This document shows positions 5,753 to 6,967 of a DNA stretch of 6,967 nt, one piece after another. The position numbers and the translations under genes are program-made. Under the pieces are notes generated by a model. That model was given only the letters and a program-made list of their open reading frames with translations. It was not told the origin of the DNA and made no database searches. Source of the stretch: Prevotellaceae bacterium (GTDB lineage: Bacteria; Bacteroidota; Bacteroidia; Bacteroidales; UBA932); NCBI GenBank assembly GCA_031288885.1, contig JAITQP010000020.1, forward strand, positions 1 through 6,967, read 5' to 3'. Positions within the stretch are counted from its first letter, which is position 1. Each line of letters starts with the position of its first letter.

Positions 5753-6673
5753 ATGAATACAGCCAAAGACATCCGCTACTTGGTAGCGAGCGAGCTTGAT
5801 TTGCAGTGGGGTTTAACCGTTTGCTCCATTGGCTTTCAGGAGATTAATCCGAGCGATGCGTACCCGCCCCAGCATCACCCCAAGCCCTACCTCTTTACGC
5901 CCAACCGCGGGCGCGTGCTGGACGAATACCAGCTGATATACATTACCCGCGGCAAGGGCAAATTCTGCTCCGCCAGCCAGCGCTCAACGGTTGTCAAGGA
6001 GGGTACGATGTTCCTGCTTTTCCCCGGGGAGTGGCACACCTACTACCCGTCGGAGCGAACGGGCTGGAGCGAATACTTCATTGGGTGCAAGGGCTACACG
6101 ATGGACCAGCGGATAGCCAAAGGTTTTTTGCTGAAATCCAAGCCTATCTTTCAGGTGGGCTTGGACGAGGAGCTGGTGCGCCTTTACCACAAGGCGATGG
6201 ATGTTGCCCGCGAGCAGCGTCCGGGCTTTCAGCAGGTGCTGTCGGGGGTGGCCAACATGCTCATTGGCATAGCGTACTCAAAGGATAAGGGGATGAATTT
6301 TCAGGATAAGCAGGTGCAGCAGCAAATTGACAGGGCGCGCATCATCATGCTGGAGCACGTGTGCAAAAAAATAACTCCGGAAATGATTGCCCACCAGCTG
6401 GGCATGAGCTACTCCTGCTTTCGCAAGACGTTTAAGGAGTACACCGGCTTTGCGCCCATTCAGTACATTCAGGAGCTCAAGCTGCAGTACGCCAAAGAGC
6501 TCCTTTGGACAACTCAGCATACCATTAAGGAAATTGCCTTTATGCTGAACTTTGAGAACGCTGAATATTTTTCGGTGTTTTTCAAGAAAAAGCAGCGGTT
6601 AACGCCGCTGGAGTACCGCAACTACTCTAAAGGGCTGAGCAACACCTCCCCCTCTCACGCCCCAGAGGAGTGA
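5753..6673 (+). CDS. rhaR: AraC-family transcriptional regulator of rhamnose genes (RhaR-like)
   Basis: A 306-residue DNA-binding activator. The N-terminal half (about 20-140) looks like an AraC-type cupin sugar-sensing domain, with HHPKPYLFTPNRGRVLDEYQ (41-60), LIYITRGKGKF (61-71) and MFLLFPGEWHTYYP (86-99), the last typical of the cupin barrel. The C-terminal 191-290 is the AraC/XylS double helix-turn-helix: the first helix pair around 207-228 (TPEMIAHQLGMSYSCFRKTF), the linker FKEYTGFAPIQYIQELKLQY, and the second around 258-281, ending EYFSVFFKKKQRLTPLEYR. The divergent position next to rhaA and resemblance to the remembered Bacteroides thetaiotaomicron rhamnose regulator support the RhaR name. 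This is weaker evidence than the family call. No RBS precedes the ATG. The last 15 residues are a disordered, charged tail. The effector, L-rhamnose or L-rhamnulose, cannot be told from sequence. Confidence 0.85.
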   Translation: MNTAKDIRYLVASELDLQWGLTVCSIGFQEINPSDAYPPQHHPKPYLFTPNRGRVLDEYQLIYITRGKGKFCSASQRSTVVKEGTMFLLFPGEWHTYYPSERTGWSEYFIGCKGYTMDQRIAKGFLLKSKPIFQVGLDEELVRLYHKAMDVAREQRPGFQQVLSGVANMLIGIAYSKDKGMNFQDKQVQQQIDRARIIMLEHVCKKITPEMIAHQLGMSYSCFRKTFKEYTGFAPIQYIQELKLQYAKELLWTTQHTIKEIAFMLNFENAEYFSVFFKKKQRLTPLEYRNYSKGLSNTSPSHAPEE

Positions 6674-6687
6674 TGGGCGAGGTTTTT
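6658..6687 (+). terminator. Weak terminator candidate at the end of the regulator gene
   Basis: CGCCCCA (6658-6664) can pair with TGGGCG (6674-6679) with one bulged C, around a 9-nt loop that contains the TGA stop (6671-6673). A run of five T follows at 6683-6687. The stem is short and overlaps the coding end, so efficiency is doubtful. The 43-bp gap to the convergent gene also holds the palindrome CCTGCAGG, which has no loop and no U-tract. Confidence 0.3.
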
Positions 6688-6716
6688 AGGGGGGACGCCT
6701 GCAGGTGAAGAACTTC

Positions 6717-6967
6717 CTATATTTTTCCCTGATAGAGCTGCTCTATGGGAAAGATTAAATCCCAATTCTTGCCCCAGACTACATTACCTTCTGCGAGCTG
6801 AAAATTTTTAAACCTGTCGGGATTTTCGTACTTGCTGTACTGCGGATGAGGGTGGCGCTGCAAAAAATAGCGGAAATCTATTTCCTGCGCCGTGCCGTCA
6901 TTAAATACGATATTCAGGGTAAGGTCTTTGACGTATGTTGCCTCTGTGATGTATATTTTCCGCGCCA
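6717..6967 (-). CDS. DUF2442 domain protein, start codon cut by one base at the window edge
   Basis: On the minus strand the frame reads (a)TG GCG CGG AAA ATA TAC and continues to a TAG at 6717-6719. It gives 82 residues after the presumed Met: ARKIYITEATYVKDLTLNIV then FNDGTAQEIDFRYFLQ, and ends GKNWDLIFPIEQLYQGKI. The N-terminal beta strands, the FNDGTAQEIDF segment, the mid-protein RFKNFQLAEGNVVWG and the closing WDLIFPIEQLY are the recognisable pattern of DUF2442, and the length is usual for that family. No function is established. Family members often sit beside DUF4160 genes, and such pairs have been discussed as toxin-antitoxin-like. The upstream partner would lie just outside the window. 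GC content is about 43% (103 of 240 bases), well below the rhamnose genes, which hints at a separate origin. The gene converges on the regulator. Confidence 0.75.
   Translation of the reverse strand, partial: ARKIYITEATYVKDLTLNIVFNDGTAQEIDFRYFLQRHPHPQYSKYENPDRFKNFQLAEGNVVWGKNWDLIFPIEQLYQGKI

Noticed and set aside
6693..6706. CCTGCAGG palindrome as a bidirectional terminator between convergent genes
   Set aside because: The palindrome has no loop and no adjoining T-run, so it would not form an intrinsic terminator.

Overview
The window looks like a piece of a GC-rich Bacteroidota chromosome, most likely Bacteroidales. Three things point there. The outer-membrane receptor has the N-terminal carboxypeptidase-D-like extension that is a Bacteroidota habit. 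The intergenic DNA is very AT-rich, carries TAnnTTTG-type -7 boxes and lacks Shine-Dalgarno sequences. The AraC-family regulator, rhamnose isomerase and rhamnose permease resemble, from memory, the rhamnose genes of Bacteroides. No database search was possible.

Layout: positions 1-257 have no gene. They hold palindromic REP-like DNA (1-85), a stretch resembling a dispersed 'TCATTGCGAGCGAAGCGAAGCAA' repeat (about 104-162), and a six-copy AT-rich heptamer array (217-258) that runs into the stop codon of the first gene. Three genes follow on the minus strand, transcribed right to left: rhaA (L-rhamnose isomerase, 5560 to 4301), rhaT (L-rhamnose/H+ symporter, 4267 to 3233) and a TonB-dependent receptor (3122 to 258). 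A 192-bp AT-rich divergent intergenic region (5561-5752) separates rhaA from a plus-strand AraC-family activator (5753-6673), probably RhaR. At the right edge a small DUF2442-type gene converges on the regulator. It is complete except, apparently, for the first base of its start codon.

How the genes work together (inference): the receptor would bring a rhamnose-containing or other ligand across the outer membrane with TonB energy, RhaT would carry L-rhamnose across the inner membrane, and RhaA would isomerise it to L-rhamnulose. The AraC-type protein would sense rhamnose or a derivative and act from the shared intergenic region. That region holds a near-perfect 17-bp tandem direct repeat (5594-5627) between candidate -7 boxes for the two divergent promoters, a good operator candidate. 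Rhamnulokinase, rhamnulose-1-phosphate aldolase and lactaldehyde reductase are not in the window.

The points most worth a second look are the SusD-less TonB receptor tied to rhamnose genes, the 17-bp tandem operator candidate, the three-way-junction REP-like DNA at the left edge, and the low-GC DUF2442 gene on the right.
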